64,000 nucleotides of DNA from Neptuniibacter sp. 1_MG-2023 (GTDB lineage Bacteria; Pseudomonadota; Gammaproteobacteria; Pseudomonadales; Balneatricaceae), in contig NZ_JAUOQR010000003.1 of NCBI RefSeq assembly GCF_030547185.1, positions 62,001-126,000 of the forward strand, given 5' to 3'. The notes under the pieces are model-generated. The model did no database searches. It saw only the letters and a program-made list of their open reading frames with translations, and had not been told where the DNA came from. This document shows, piece after piece, positions 16,037 to 25,090 of this stretch (position 1 is the stretch's first letter; each line of letters opens with the position of its first letter). The position numbers and the translations under genes are program-made.

Positions 16037-17473
16037 GTGAAGTTTAAACAGCGTATGCTTGTGGTGGTCAGTTTACTTATTGTTATAGGGTTTATGCTGA
16101 CGGCTAGTGTAAGTTTTTATCTTTCTCGACAAGCGGCCTTAAATTCGCTTGTTGAGCACGAGATGCCATTAACAAGTGACAATATTTATGCTGAAGTTCA
16201 GCGAGATTTGATAAAACCGAGAACCGTTTCTTCCTTTATGGGGAACGATACCTTTTTGAAGGATTGGATTCTGGCGGGTGAGCAGGATTCCACTTCTGTT
16301 GTACGCTATTTGAGTGAGATTAAACGGAAATACGGTGCTTTTACCGCTTTTATGGTTTCCGATTTAACTCGAAATTATTATCACGCTGAAGGGTTGCTGA
16401 AAGAGGTCTCAGAGAACGATTCACGAGATGATTGGTATTTTCATCTGCGCCAGATACCTGGCAATAGTGAATTAAATCTAGACCCTGATTTAGCTAATGG
16501 CGATCAGTTAACTATATTTATCAATTTTAAAATCCGTGCATCTGATGGTACCTTTCTTGGTGCTACAGGACTTGGACTTAATCTAGCCAGTATCACCCAG
16601 ACGTTTTCTGACTATCGTGCTCGTTATGGCAATAACGTTTATCTCGTAACGCCGACGGGTAATCTGTTGTTACATGACCGTTCAGGCTCGGTGTCGACAA
16701 GTCTGTACCAAAAGATTGGCGTTAAATCTGTAGTGGAACAGGTCCTGTCTCTGCCGGAGGGGCGCTTTTCCTATGAGAAAGATGGAAGAACCTATCTTCT
16801 TAATACGCGCCATATAGAGGAGTTAAACCTGATTCTCTGCGTGGAAGCGGAAGAGGGGCAGGTTGATGAGGCGCTTTTCCCACCGCTGTTTATTACCTTA
16901 TTTGTCAGTTTTGTTGTGACGGGTGTTGTTCTCGCACTGCTCTTAAAAGCGATCAACCATTATCAGCAGGAGCTGGAGAGCGTTGCTTGGCAAGATCCAT
17001 TAACAGGTCTGTTAAATAGACGAGCTTTTACGGAACGTTATGAGCGGATTAAAAGTGGTCATCTACGTAGTGGTAAGCCGCTTTCTTTGCTGATGATCGA
17101 TGTGGATCATTTTAAAACGATTAATGATAGAGGGGGGCACTCATTGGGAGATCAGGTATTGCAGCATATTGCTGACTTACTGGATGATAACCAAAGACCC
17201 ACCGATTGTTTAGGCCGTTGGGGCGGTGAAGAGTTTATCCTCTTATTGCCGGATACGGGTTTGGAGCAGGCAGCGCAAATTGCTGAACGTATCAGAGCTA
17301 AGCTCGAGGAGCATCAATTAGTGTTTCAGTTGTGTCAGCAAGAGGTGACATTGAGTATTGGCGTGGCAGAGCAGCAAGGTCTGTTTGATTTAGATGCTCA
17401 TGTATTGGCCGCTGATATGGCCCTATATAAGGCTAAGCAAGATGGTCGTAACTGTGTACGATTGGAAGAGTAA
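16037..17473 (+). CDS. Membrane diguanylate cyclase with periplasmic sensor
   Basis: 478 residues from the GTG at 16037, chosen because AGGTGGA lies just upstream; a TTG at 15989 would add 16 residues. Membrane segments near residues 6-30 and about 280-305 flank a large periplasmic region, with the layout of a Cache-type sensor. The C-terminal GGDEF domain begins with DPLTGLLNRR and carries GGEEF, an intact active site for making c-di-GMP from two GTP. The inhibitory I-site RxxD is present as RPTD five residues before GGEEF, so product inhibition is expected. Its stop abuts the stop of the convergent ppiC with no gap. Confidence 0.85.
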   Translation: MKFKQRMLVVVSLLIVIGFMLTASVSFYLSRQAALNSLVEHEMPLTSDNIYAEVQRDLIKPRTVSSFMGNDTFLKDWILAGEQDSTSVVRYLSEIKRKYGAFTAFMVSDLTRNYYHAEGLLKEVSENDSRDDWYFHLRQIPGNSELNLDPDLANGDQLTIFINFKIRASDGTFLGATGLGLNLASITQTFSDYRARYGNNVYLVTPTGNLLLHDRSGSVSTSLYQKIGVKSVVEQVLSLPEGRFSYEKDGRTYLLNTRHIEELNLILCVEAEEGQVDEALFPPLFITLFVSFVVTGVVLALLLKAINHYQQELESVAWQDPLTGLLNRRAFTERYERIKSGHLRSGKPLSLLMIDVDHFKTINDRGGHSLGDQVLQHIADLLDDNQRPTDCLGRWGGEEFILLLPDTGLEQAAQIAERIRAKLEEHQLVFQLCQQEVTLSIGVAEQQGLFDLDAHVLAADMALYKAKQDGRNCVRLEE

Positions 17474-17755
17474 TTACTTACGGTAGATTGTTTCGATTAG
17501 ATGCCAGCCGAACTGGGTTTTTACAGGGCCGTGAACAATATGAAGCGGCTTTTTAAAGACAACATCATCAAAAGGTTTCACCATCTGGCCGCGTCGGAAC
17601 TCTCCTAGATCACCAAAACGTTTGGCGGAAGGGCAAAAGGAGTGTTTTTTAGCCAATTTCCCAAAATCAGCCCCTCGCTTTAACTGCTTTTTGATTGCTT
17701 CTGCTTGGTCGCGTGTTTTTACCAATATGTGTCGTGCGCAGGCGCGATTAGCCAT
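17474..17755 (-). CDS. ppiC: Parvulin-type peptidyl-prolyl cis-trans isomerase PpiC
   Basis: 93 residues, the same length as E. coli PpiC. It speeds cis-trans isomerisation of prolyl bonds in the cytoplasm. One rotamase domain fills the protein: [43 protein letters not shown] and the C-terminal TQFGWHLIE motif are all family hallmarks. There is no signal peptide, unlike SurA or PpiD. It lies 84 bp downstream of the sirtuin gene on the same strand and may be cotranscribed with it. Confidence 0.95.
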   Translation of the reverse strand: MANRACARHILVKTRDQAEAIKKQLKRGADFGKLAKKHSFCPSAKRFGDLGEFRRGQMVKPFDDVVFKKPLHIVHGPVKTQFGWHLIETIYRK

Positions 17756-17839
17756 GATTCTACCCCTTAAAATATATCTTTCTATTTTACTGCAAAAGGG
17801 TATTAATTGCAGAAAGATTCTATAGACGGGTGACTGTGT

Positions 17840-18667
17840 TCACAGTAGTGGTAGTGTTGCGGTGAGTGTTTCGCTAATGGGTGCGCTAATTTTCAAGCTG
17901 AGTAGGGAGTCAGCTCGAGTGACGCCTAAGTTAAGTGCGGCAATAGGTTTGTTCCCTTCTGCGGCTTTTTTACAGAACCTGAAACCAGAATAAACCATCA
18001 GTGAGCTTCCAATAGTGAGCAAAGCATCGGCTTGTTCCAGTGCATCCAGTGCGCTAAAGACTGTTTCTTTAGGTACATTATCCCCAAAGTAAACAACGTC
18101 AGGTTTTAAAATGCCTCCACATTCAGCGCAGTCAGGCACTTTAAAGTGTTTAAACTGATCGGTTTCTAAGTCGGCATCGCCATCAGGTTTTGCTGTTGCC
18201 TCAAATATCTCAAATTGAGGGTTTGCCTGAGCACTGATTTCATGGATATAGGTTCGATTGTAGCGCTGCGAACATTGCATGCATTTTACTTTGTCGGAAC
18301 GCCCATGCAGGTCGATAACCTGATGGCTTCCCGCTTTTTGGTGTAAGCGGTCGACATTTTGTGTAATGAGCAAATGGATATGACCTAGTTGCTCTAGCTT
18401 GGATAGGGCTAAGTGGGCTGGACTGGGTTGCGCATCGCGAATCATTGGCCAGCCGAGTAAACTCCGTGCCCAATAACGCTGACGGGCATAATGGCTGTTC
18501 ATAAACTCGTGGTGTTGTACGGGAGCTGTGTGCTGCCAGTTACCCTGTTTATCTCTGTAGGCGGGGATTCCCGAGTCTGTGCTCACACCTGCGCCAGTCA
18601 GGACGACTAGCCGTGGGTGCTGGTTAATAAACTCGGCTAGCTGCTCTGCGTAGGTTGAGATATTCAT
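17840..18667 (-). CDS. NAD-dependent protein deacylase of the Sir2 family
   Basis: 275 residues from the ATG at 18667, one codon inside a TTG. Sirtuins remove acyl groups from lysine using NAD. Motifs: GAGVSTDSGIPAYR (25-38) for NAD, TQNVDRLH (102-109), the catalytic His121 in DLHGRS, and four zinc cysteines (Cys129, Cys132, Cys180, Cys183). VVYFGDNVP and GSSLMVYSG complete the Rossmann part. The long insert between the Cys pairs and the overall pattern resemble the SIRT4-like class II rather than E. coli CobB, so I give no gene symbol. Acyl preference cannot be read from the sequence. Confidence 0.9.
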   Translation of the reverse strand: MNISTYAEQLAEFINQHPRLVVLTGAGVSTDSGIPAYRDKQGNWQHTAPVQHHEFMNSHYARQRYWARSLLGWPMIRDAQPSPAHLALSKLEQLGHIHLLITQNVDRLHQKAGSHQVIDLHGRSDKVKCMQCSQRYNRTYIHEISAQANPQFEIFEATAKPDGDADLETDQFKHFKVPDCAECGGILKPDVVYFGDNVPKETVFSALDALEQADALLTIGSSLMVYSGFRFCKKAAEGNKPIAALNLGVTRADSLLSLKISAPISETLTATLPLL

Positions 18668-18711
18668 CAAAATTGACTCGTAAACGGTATCTGTAGTCTA
18701 CCTTATACGAA

Positions 18712-18745
18712 AAAACCGCGCTCTTGGTTTAGAGAGCGCGGTTTT
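18712..18745 (-). terminator. Rho-independent terminator of glcB
   Basis: A perfect 13-bp stem (AAAACCGCGCTCT at 18712-18724 with AGAGCGCGGTTTT at 18733-18745) has an 8-nt loop and ends in a T-run on the minus strand. It sits between the glcB stop and the sirtuin start. Confidence 0.9.
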
Positions 18746-18777
18746 ATGTGTCATTCAGTCGCTATGAGTGAAACTAA

Positions 18778-20955
18778 TTATGCACCAAATTTTGCTTTTG
18801 CTTCGATACGGCGACGGTGCAGAACCGGCTCGGTATAACCGTTTGGCTGTTTGCACCCTTCGATAACCAGCTCACAAGCTGCTGCGAAGGCGATGCTGTC
18901 GTCAAAATTAGCGGCCATAGGACGGTAAAGAGGATCGTTTTCGTTCTGGCGATCTACAACGGCCGCCATGCGTTTCATGGTTTCCATTACTTGCTCTTCA
19001 GAGCAGATACCATGACGTAACCAGTTAGCAATATGCTGGCTAGAGATACGTAGTGTTGCACGATCTTCCATTAAGCCAACATCGTTGATGTCTGGTACTT
19101 TTGAACAACCTACACCTTGATCGATCCAGCGAACAACGTAGCCTAAGATACCTTGTGCGTTGTTATCCAGTTCCTGTTGAATCTCTTCAGCAGACCAGCT
19201 TGGATTAGCTTCAACTGGGATCGTTAGAATGTCGTCTAAATTTGCACGAGGACGTGATTTTAGTTCATCCTGACGGGCAAAAACATCTACCTGATGGTAA
19301 TGGGTAGCATGAAGAACAGCGGCGGTTGGTGAAGGTACCCATGCGGTATTCGCGCCCGACATAGGATGACCGATCTTAGCTTTCAGCATGTTTGCCATTT
19401 GATCAGGAATTGGCCACATACCTTTACCGATCTGTGCACGACCTTGTAGGCCACAAAGTAGACCGTTATCAACGTTCCAATCTTCGTAAGCACCAATCCA
19501 AGAGGCGGCTTTCATGTCACCTTTACGGATCATTGGGCCAGCTTCCATTGATGTATGTATCTCATCGCCGGTACGGTCAAGGAAACCTGTGTTGATGAAT
19601 ACCACGCGCTCTTTAGCTGCGCGGATACACTCTTTTAGGTTGACAGTTGTGCGGCGCTCTTCATCCATTATGCCCATCTTCATTGTGAAGCGTGCAAGGC
19701 CAAGTATATCTTCGATACGAGCAAATAGTTCATTAGCAAAGGCAACTTCTTCAGGACCATGCATCTTAGGTTTTACGATGTAGGTGGAGCCTGTTGTTGT
19801 GTTGCTAAATTTACCTGTGCCTTTCATATCGTGGATGGAGATAAGTGTTGTAATAACACCATCCATAATCCCTTCAGGAATTTCATTACCGTCTTTGTCC
19901 AAGATCGCTTCGTTAGTCATTAGATGACCTACGTTACGAACGAACATTAGACTGCGACCTTTAAGGGCGATGTTGGAACCATCTAGTGCAGTAAATTCAC
20001 GGTCTGCATTAATGCGGCGAGTAAAGGTTTTACCCCCTTTACTTACTTCTTCAGTAAGATCGCCTTTCATTAGACCTAACCAATTGCGATAGATAACAAC
20101 TTTATCGTCGCCATCAACAGCAGCAACAGAGTCTTCGCAATCCATGATAGCAGTCAGGGCCGCTTCCATGATGATATCTTTAATGCCGGCGGCATCTTCT
20201 TTGCCTATTTGGCTGTCACGGTCGATCTGAACTTCAAAGTGTAGACCGTTATTTTCAAACAGAATAGACAGTGGTGCAGAGGTCTCGCCTGTATAGCCGA
20301 TAAGCTTTTGAGTATCCGCTAGTGTTGTGGTGCCGCCATTAGTCATAGCAACAACTAGCTGTCCATCAACGATAGTGTAGCCGGCTGAATCTTTGTGTGA
20401 GCCTGTCGCTAAAGGTACTGCCTGATCAAGAAACTCGCGAGCAGCGGCGATAACTTTTGCGCCACGTGCTGGGTTATAACCGGCAGTTTTCTCGGCTCCA
20501 TTCTCTTCTGAAACAGCATCAGTACCGTAGAGAGCGTCGTAAAGACTTCCCCAACGGGCATTCGCTGCATTCAATGCAAAACGTGCATTCATGACAGGAA
20601 CAACGAGCTGAGGGCCAGCCATCGTTGCCATTTCAGGGTCAACATTTTCTGTTGTCGCGGTGAAATCTTCACCTTCAGGCAATAGATAGCCGATCTCAGA
20701 TAAGAAATCTTTATAGGCTTCTAGATTGAAAGCTTGACCTTGGCGTTCGCGGTGCCATGCGTCGATCTGCTCTTGGATCGCATCACGTTTAGCTAACAGA
20801 TCGCGATTTTTAGGTGCTAAATCGTGAACAAGTGCATCAAAGCCAGCCCAAAATTGTTCGCTAGTTACGCCAGTGCCTGGCAGTGCTTCATTGTTTACGA
20901 AATTATATAGAGACTCTGCAACTTGAAGGCCGCCGCTCTGTACCCTTTGACTCAT
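18778..20955 (-). CDS. glcB: Malate synthase G
   Basis: 725 residues, the length of the monomeric G isoform (E. coli GlcB 723). It condenses glyoxylate with acetyl-CoA to malate, in the glyoxylate shunt or glycolate use. The TIM-barrel core has [15 protein letters not shown] and [20 protein letters not shown]; the latter holds the Glu/Asp Mg ligands and catalytic Arg region. [14 protein letters not shown] marks the G-type insert. No aceA or glc operon genes are adjacent, so it is a stand-alone unit with its own terminator. The 5' region carries a dyad at 21041-21061. Confidence 0.97.
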   Translation of the reverse strand: MSQRVQSGGLQVAESLYNFVNNEALPGTGVTSEQFWAGFDALVHDLAPKNRDLLAKRDAIQEQIDAWHRERQGQAFNLEAYKDFLSEIGYLLPEGEDFTATTENVDPEMATMAGPQLVVPVMNARFALNAANARWGSLYDALYGTDAVSEENGAEKTAGYNPARGAKVIAAAREFLDQAVPLATGSHKDSAGYTIVDGQLVVAMTNGGTTTLADTQKLIGYTGETSAPLSILFENNGLHFEVQIDRDSQIGKEDAAGIKDIIMEAALTAIMDCEDSVAAVDGDDKVVIYRNWLGLMKGDLTEEVSKGGKTFTRRINADREFTALDGSNIALKGRSLMFVRNVGHLMTNEAILDKDGNEIPEGIMDGVITTLISIHDMKGTGKFSNTTTGSTYIVKPKMHGPEEVAFANELFARIEDILGLARFTMKMGIMDEERRTTVNLKECIRAAKERVVFINTGFLDRTGDEIHTSMEAGPMIRKGDMKAASWIGAYEDWNVDNGLLCGLQGRAQIGKGMWPIPDQMANMLKAKIGHPMSGANTAWVPSPTAAVLHATHYHQVDVFARQDELKSRPRANLDDILTIPVEANPSWSAEEIQQELDNNAQGILGYVVRWIDQGVGCSKVPDINDVGLMEDRATLRISSQHIANWLRHGICSEEQVMETMKRMAAVVDRQNENDPLYRPMAANFDDSIAFAAACELVIEGCKQPNGYTEPVLHRRRIEAKAKFGA

Positions 20956-21040
20956 AATTACTTGCCCCAGTTATATGTTCCGACAGTCCAGGTGCGAGGC
21001 AACCGTGAACTGAGTGGAGTAGAAACTGCTTTTGATTGCA

Positions 21041-21061
21041 GTTGTCATTGTGCAATGCAAC
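21041..21061. promoter_or_regulatory. Dyad upstream of glcB
   Basis: CATTG-TG-CAATG (21046-21057) is a perfect palindrome. It is extended by GTTG (21041-21044) and CAAC (21058-21061) with a one-base bulge. It lies about 90 bp upstream of glcB and could be a repressor or activator site; the regulator is unknown. Confidence 0.35.
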
Positions 21062-21231
21062 AGTAGCTCAAAGAAGAAAAAAAGTCGCCTAACTAGATCC
21101 TAAAGTATGATAAGTACGCCTTATATTCGGTATAAGTTGAGCGAATAGTTATCGTGATAAGCTAGAGTTAAGGGAGTAACTTGTTGTTTTTCTACAGGGC
21201 TATTTCCATAGTTGTTTCTCTAGGAGTGTAT

Positions 21232-22206
21232 ATGGGTTTGTTCGAACGAGACTTATTGATTAGGAGCTTACCTGCCTACACAGATGCAGCCGCAGGTGTA
21301 TTGAATGATCAAATTAGGGCTTATTTGAAAACTTATCAGCTGATGCCGTTGGTAAACCGGTCTAAATATAGAATAGGTCGTATTAAGCTAGATGGGATAG
21401 AGGTGACCCTTCAGTCCTATTCGCAGGAAAAAGGGAGCGCTTGCCGAGGAACCGTTATTGTTCTTCATGGGTATATGGATCATGTAGGGCTGTATAAACA
21501 CCTAATTGATAGGTTGCTCAGGGATGGTTTTGATGTGTTGTGTTATGACTTAAGTGGCCATGGCTTATCGGATGGGGATCCTTTATCTGTGGAGGACTTT
21601 AAACATTATGCGACTCAATTAGCGGACCTGATCGCTTTTGTTAAATCTGATATTAGAGGACCTTTGCATTTGATTGGGCAAAGTACTGGAGGGGCTGTCA
21701 TTATGGCTCACCAGTTGTTGTTTACACATGAGAATACGCCTCTTATTGGTGAGAGGGTTTTGTTAGCGCCGTTAGTTCGTTCATCTTCATGGCGTGCCAT
21801 CCAGCGAAAATTCCGCTGGCTTAAATATATAGTAAAGAGAGTTCCGAGAGGGTATAGCAACAACACGCATGACTTGAAATTTAGGCAATTTATTAATGAG
21901 GAAGACCCACTGCAATATAAAGAGATACCCGTGAATTGGGTGGGAGCTATGTTGGCATGGGGGCGTTGGATTGAATCCCATGAACCTGTGAGTGGGATTA
22001 TTCATATGATTCAAGGTACCGATGATGATACGGTCGATTGGCGTTATAACCTCGCTATACTAGGGCGCTTGTATCCAGAATTGGAGCTAACGTTGATTAA
22101 CGGTGCAAAACATCATTTAGTGAATGAAACCGCGATCTATCGAGAGGAGGTGTTTGAAAAAGTTGGGCAGATTTTTAATCATTGGGAAAATAAAAACGGG
22201 CGCTGA
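21232..22206 (+). CDS. Alpha/beta hydrolase, lysophospholipase/monoglyceride-lipase-like
   Basis: 324 residues from the ATG at 21232, supported by AGGAG (21222-21226) 5 nt upstream; a TTG at 21181 would add 17 hydrophobic residues. The fold is clear: oxyanion-hole segment VLHGYMDHVG, the strand-turn CYDLSGHGLSDG, nucleophile elbow GQSTGG and a C-terminal catalytic His in GAKHHLVNE. These are features of PldB/YtpA-like serine hydrolases acting on lipids (COG2267). The physiological substrate is unknown. The gene is alone between the glcB promoter and a shared terminator with serA. Confidence 0.8.
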   Translation: MGLFERDLLIRSLPAYTDAAAGVLNDQIRAYLKTYQLMPLVNRSKYRIGRIKLDGIEVTLQSYSQEKGSACRGTVIVLHGYMDHVGLYKHLIDRLLRDGFDVLCYDLSGHGLSDGDPLSVEDFKHYATQLADLIAFVKSDIRGPLHLIGQSTGGAVIMAHQLLFTHENTPLIGERVLLAPLVRSSSWRAIQRKFRWLKYIVKRVPRGYSNNTHDLKFRQFINEEDPLQYKEIPVNWVGAMLAWGRWIESHEPVSGIIHMIQGTDDDTVDWRYNLAILGRLYPELELTLINGAKHHLVNETAIYREEVFEKVGQIFNHWENKNGR

Positions 22207-22221
22207 TCGCGCGCCCGTTTT
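22193..22221. terminator. Bidirectional terminator between the hydrolase gene and serA
   Basis: AAAACGGGCGC (22193-22203) pairs with GCGCCCGTTTT (22211-22221), loop 7 nt. A/T tracts on both sides allow termination of both convergent genes. It overlaps the hydrolase stop codon. Confidence 0.85.
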
Positions 22222-22260
22222 ATCTAAAGCCGATAAAGACTTATCTTGTTGGTCGATCTA

Positions 22261-23493
22261 TTAAAACAAGCGACGGCAGCGGATTGTGCCTTCGATCTGT
22301 TTTAAGTTTTCTAACGCAACTTTAGAACAATCAGCATCTACATCAATTACAACGTAGCCTACTTTTTCGTTTGTTTGTAGGTATTGGCTGCTCACGTTTA
22401 CACTGTTAGCAGAGAAAACATTGTTAATCGATGCCATGATGCCAGGTACATTGTTGTGAACGTGTAGCAAACGGTGAACATTTGGATGCTCAGGCAGTGC
22501 TACTTCAGGGAAGTTCACAGAGGTAATTGAAGAACCGTTATCACTATATTTGATCAGTTTTTCAGCTACTTCGTAGCCAATGTTTTCCTGTGCTTCCATA
22601 GTAGAACCACCGACGTGAGGCGTCAGAATAACATTGTCATATTTGCGTAGTGGGGAGATGAACTCATCATTGTTAGAGCGAGGTTCAACTGGGAATACGT
22701 CGATTGCTGCGCCTAGCAAGCGGCCTGAATCCAGCGCGTCACATAGGTCATCAATAACCACAACGGTGCCACGAGCGGCGTTTAAAAAGATGGAGCCTTG
22801 CTTCATCTCTGCAAACTGAGCTTCGCCCATCATATCTTTAGTTGATGCTGTTTCAGGAACATGTAAGGTAACAATATCACTAATATTTAGCAGTTCTTTT
22901 AACGATCCCACTTGTTTTGCATTACCAAGGGACAGTTTTGTAACCACGTCATAAAAGTAAACATCCATGCCCATTGCTTCAGCAATAACACTTAATTGTG
23001 AACCTATACTGCCGTAGCCAACGATACCTAGTTTTTTACCACGAATTTCGTAAGAGTTTTTAGCCGATTTTTGCCATTCACCACGGTGGGCTTTAGCACT
23101 TTTTTCAGCAACGCCACGAAGCAATATGATCGCTTCAGCAATGACTAACTCTGCTACAGAGCGTGTGTTTGAGAAAGGTGCATTAAAGACGGCAACACCA
23201 TTCATGGTTGCTGCTTCTAAGTTCACCTGGTTGGTGCCGATACAGAAACAACCTACAGCTACTAATTTTTTAGCAGCATCAAAAACTTTATCCGTTAGCT
23301 GAGTGCGGGAACGAATACCAATGAAGTGAACATCTTTTACACGGGCGATCAATTCGTCTTCTGGTAGTGAGCCAGTTAAGAATTCGATATTGGTGTAACC
23401 ATTCTGATTAAAAGTGTCCACCGCAGATTGGTGTACGCCTTCTAGTAGCAAGATCTTGATTTTGCTTTTATCAAGAGAGGTTGTATTACTCAT
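22261..23493 (-). CDS. serA: D-3-phosphoglycerate dehydrogenase
   Basis: 410 residues, as in E. coli SerA. It oxidises 3-phosphoglycerate in the first step of serine synthesis. The N-terminal substrate domain is followed by the NAD fold with GIVGYGSIGSQL, then catalytic Arg in NAARGTV, Glu in the DVFPVEP stretch and His in LTPHVGGSTMEAQ. A C-terminal ACT domain (about 335-410; HNNVPGIMASIN) implies feedback inhibition by serine. The C-terminus EGTIRCRRLF parallels that of the E. coli enzyme. A 14-bp palindrome lies 139 bp upstream. Confidence 0.97.
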   Translation of the reverse strand: MSNTTSLDKSKIKILLLEGVHQSAVDTFNQNGYTNIEFLTGSLPEDELIARVKDVHFIGIRSRTQLTDKVFDAAKKLVAVGCFCIGTNQVNLEAATMNGVAVFNAPFSNTRSVAELVIAEAIILLRGVAEKSAKAHRGEWQKSAKNSYEIRGKKLGIVGYGSIGSQLSVIAEAMGMDVYFYDVVTKLSLGNAKQVGSLKELLNISDIVTLHVPETASTKDMMGEAQFAEMKQGSIFLNAARGTVVVIDDLCDALDSGRLLGAAIDVFPVEPRSNNDEFISPLRKYDNVILTPHVGGSTMEAQENIGYEVAEKLIKYSDNGSSITSVNFPEVALPEHPNVHRLLHVHNNVPGIMASINNVFSANSVNVSSQYLQTNEKVGYVVIDVDADCSKVALENLKQIEGTIRCRRLF

Positions 23494-23631
23494 GGTAGTA
23501 GCTCTTTAATTGCGTGGTGATCGCCTATAACAGGTGCGCCACAGGTTTAGTCGCTGAAAATTTATGCGGGCATATTATCACAGCCTAAGTTGAAAAGGAT
23601 GAATGAACAGTCCAGATTGCGGGAAAAATAT

Positions 23632-23645
23632 TCAACTTAAGTTGA
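23632..23645. promoter_or_regulatory. 14-bp palindrome upstream of serA
   Basis: TCAACTTAAGTTGA is perfectly palindromic and lies in the 258-bp gap between serA and ppnP. A related half site (TAAGTTGA) occurs near 23587. It may be an operator for serA; the regulator is unknown. Nothing else recognisable is in the gap. Confidence 0.35.
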
Positions 23646-23751
23646 GGCAGATTGTATTGAATAAGGAAATTGTCAAATTTTGCCCGCCAACTAAAAGCGA
23701 AAGATTGTGCGATTCTTTTAGTCGGCAGGTGTTCTATAGCTAGGGAATTAT

Positions 23752-24033
23752 TTAGCTATAGAAGCATAAGTAAGCAGTAGGTTGCTCAACTTTTAGTTGG
23801 AAGCTTTGATTAGCTGCTACTTTAAATTCAGTACCTGTCGGAAACGATTGGAAGGTTTCAGTACCTGGAAGCTTAACAATAAGTTCGCCGCTGACAACTT
23901 TCATTAATTCATCTTCACTGGTGCCGAATTCATATTCACCAGGTGCCATCACACCGACTGTTGCTTTACCTTCAGTGTTTGTAAAACCAATCGATTTGAC
24001 GGTTCCGTCGAAGTACTCATTTACATCCAACAT
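23752..24033 (-). CDS. ppnP: Pyrimidine/purine nucleoside phosphorylase PpnP (YaiE, DUF1255)
   Basis: 93 residues, the family length (E. coli 94). This small cupin-fold enzyme splits several purine and pyrimidine nucleosides with phosphate. Family features are the start [13 protein letters not shown], the central [18 protein letters not shown] and the end YLCFYS. The ATG is preceded on the minus strand by GGAGAT. It is a single-gene unit; a LysR-type regulator gene lies 83 bp upstream on the same strand. Confidence 0.93.
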   Translation of the reverse strand: MLDVNEYFDGTVKSIGFTNTEGKATVGVMAPGEYEFGTSEDELMKVVSGELIVKLPGTETFQSFPTGTEFKVAANQSFQLKVEQPTAYLCFYS

Positions 24034-24116
24034 TATCGTAATCTCCTCAAATTTTCGCGAATCATAGAGATAAAATAAGGTTGCTGCAAGCTGAGTGTTT
24101 AGCGGGCTTTATCTTG

Positions 24117-24998
24117 TTATTTCTTCTCTTGGCTATGTTCTAAAAGAAATTCCACAAAGGTGCGGTTAGCATGTGACAGGTAACCCCCTTTACGCCAAGC
24201 AATAGATAGATCAAGCCATACGGATTTGGTGAAGGGCCTAGCTACGAGGTCGGGTTCATCTTGAATCACCATCTCCATTAAGGTGGAGATAGCAAACCCC
24301 TGCTTGACGATCGATTTAATGAGCGGGATTAGGTTGGTTTCAAAGCTGATATTAGGTGTGACATCTGATTCGGCGGCAATACGGTCGACAACGTTACGGT
24401 GGAAATACCCGCTGTTAAACATGACCAGCTCTTCGGCGAAGAGCTGTGGATAACTAATGCTCTCTAATGCGGCGAAGGGGTGGTCTTTGGGGCATACCAC
24501 CATCATCTGTTCACGTAGGAATACTTTAGTTTCCAAAAAGTCAGAGGTTGTTTCATCTACAATCACCGCTAGGTCAAGCTCGCCGGTTTCAAGTAGTTGC
24601 TGCAGTTTCCCCGCCCCACCATCGATAACGGTAAGGTTTAATTGTGGATAGCGGTGACGAAAAGCCATCAGTATGGGAGGAAAATGATAGGACCCCAACA
24701 TACTGGGTATACCGACACGGACATCGCCTTGGATTAAGCCTTTCAACTCCTGCATCTCCAGTAATGCATCCTCTGTTGCCTGCAGTATTTTGCATGCATG
24801 CTGATAGAGATGTTGGCCTTCATCTGTAAGGCTGATTTTTCGATCCTGGCGATGGAATAGAGTGAGTTCCAACTCAGCCTCTAGCTTTTTTATGGCCATG
24901 CTGATCGCCGGTTGGGCTATATGAAGATGTTCGGCGGCTTTTGTAAAGCTGCTGAAGTCGGTGACGGTTTTGAAGTAGGTCAGGTGTTTTATGTCCAT
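24117..24998 (-). CDS. LysR-family transcriptional regulator
   Basis: 293 residues. The N-terminal winged helix-turn-helix (about 1-60) is typical: SFTKAAEHLHIAQPAISMAIKKLE. The effector-binding domain follows (about 90-290), starting GDVRVGIPSMLGSY. LysR regulators often control the gene transcribed away from them; here that is a YnfM-like exporter, 92 bp apart, with an AT-rich palindrome at 25023-25043 between them. The effector is not predictable. It resembles CynR/CbbR-type members in length and layout. Confidence 0.92.
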   Translation of the reverse strand: MDIKHLTYFKTVTDFSSFTKAAEHLHIAQPAISMAIKKLEAELELTLFHRQDRKISLTDEGQHLYQHACKILQATEDALLEMQELKGLIQGDVRVGIPSMLGSYHFPPILMAFRHRYPQLNLTVIDGGAGKLQQLLETGELDLAVIVDETTSDFLETKVFLREQMMVVCPKDHPFAALESISYPQLFAEELVMFNSGYFHRNVVDRIAAESDVTPNISFETNLIPLIKSIVKQGFAISTLMEMVIQDEPDLVARPFTKSVWLDLSIAWRKGGYLSHANRTFVEFLLEHSQEKK

Positions 24999-25022
24999 GT
25001 ATAATATTTTCTTATGAAATCA

Positions 25023-25043
25023 ATAAAAAGTATATATTTTTAT
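25023..25043. promoter_or_regulatory. 21-bp palindrome between the LysR and MFS genes
   Basis: ATAAAAA (25023-25029) and TTTTTAT (25037-25043) flank the central GTATATA. The symmetric AT-rich site is centred 35 bp upstream of the regulator and about 58 bp upstream of the transporter gene, where a LysR binding site would be expected. Confidence 0.45.
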
Positions 25044-25090
25044 TATTCGCTGTTGATTGCTAATCTGCATCCATAATTAGAGGTGCAAAG

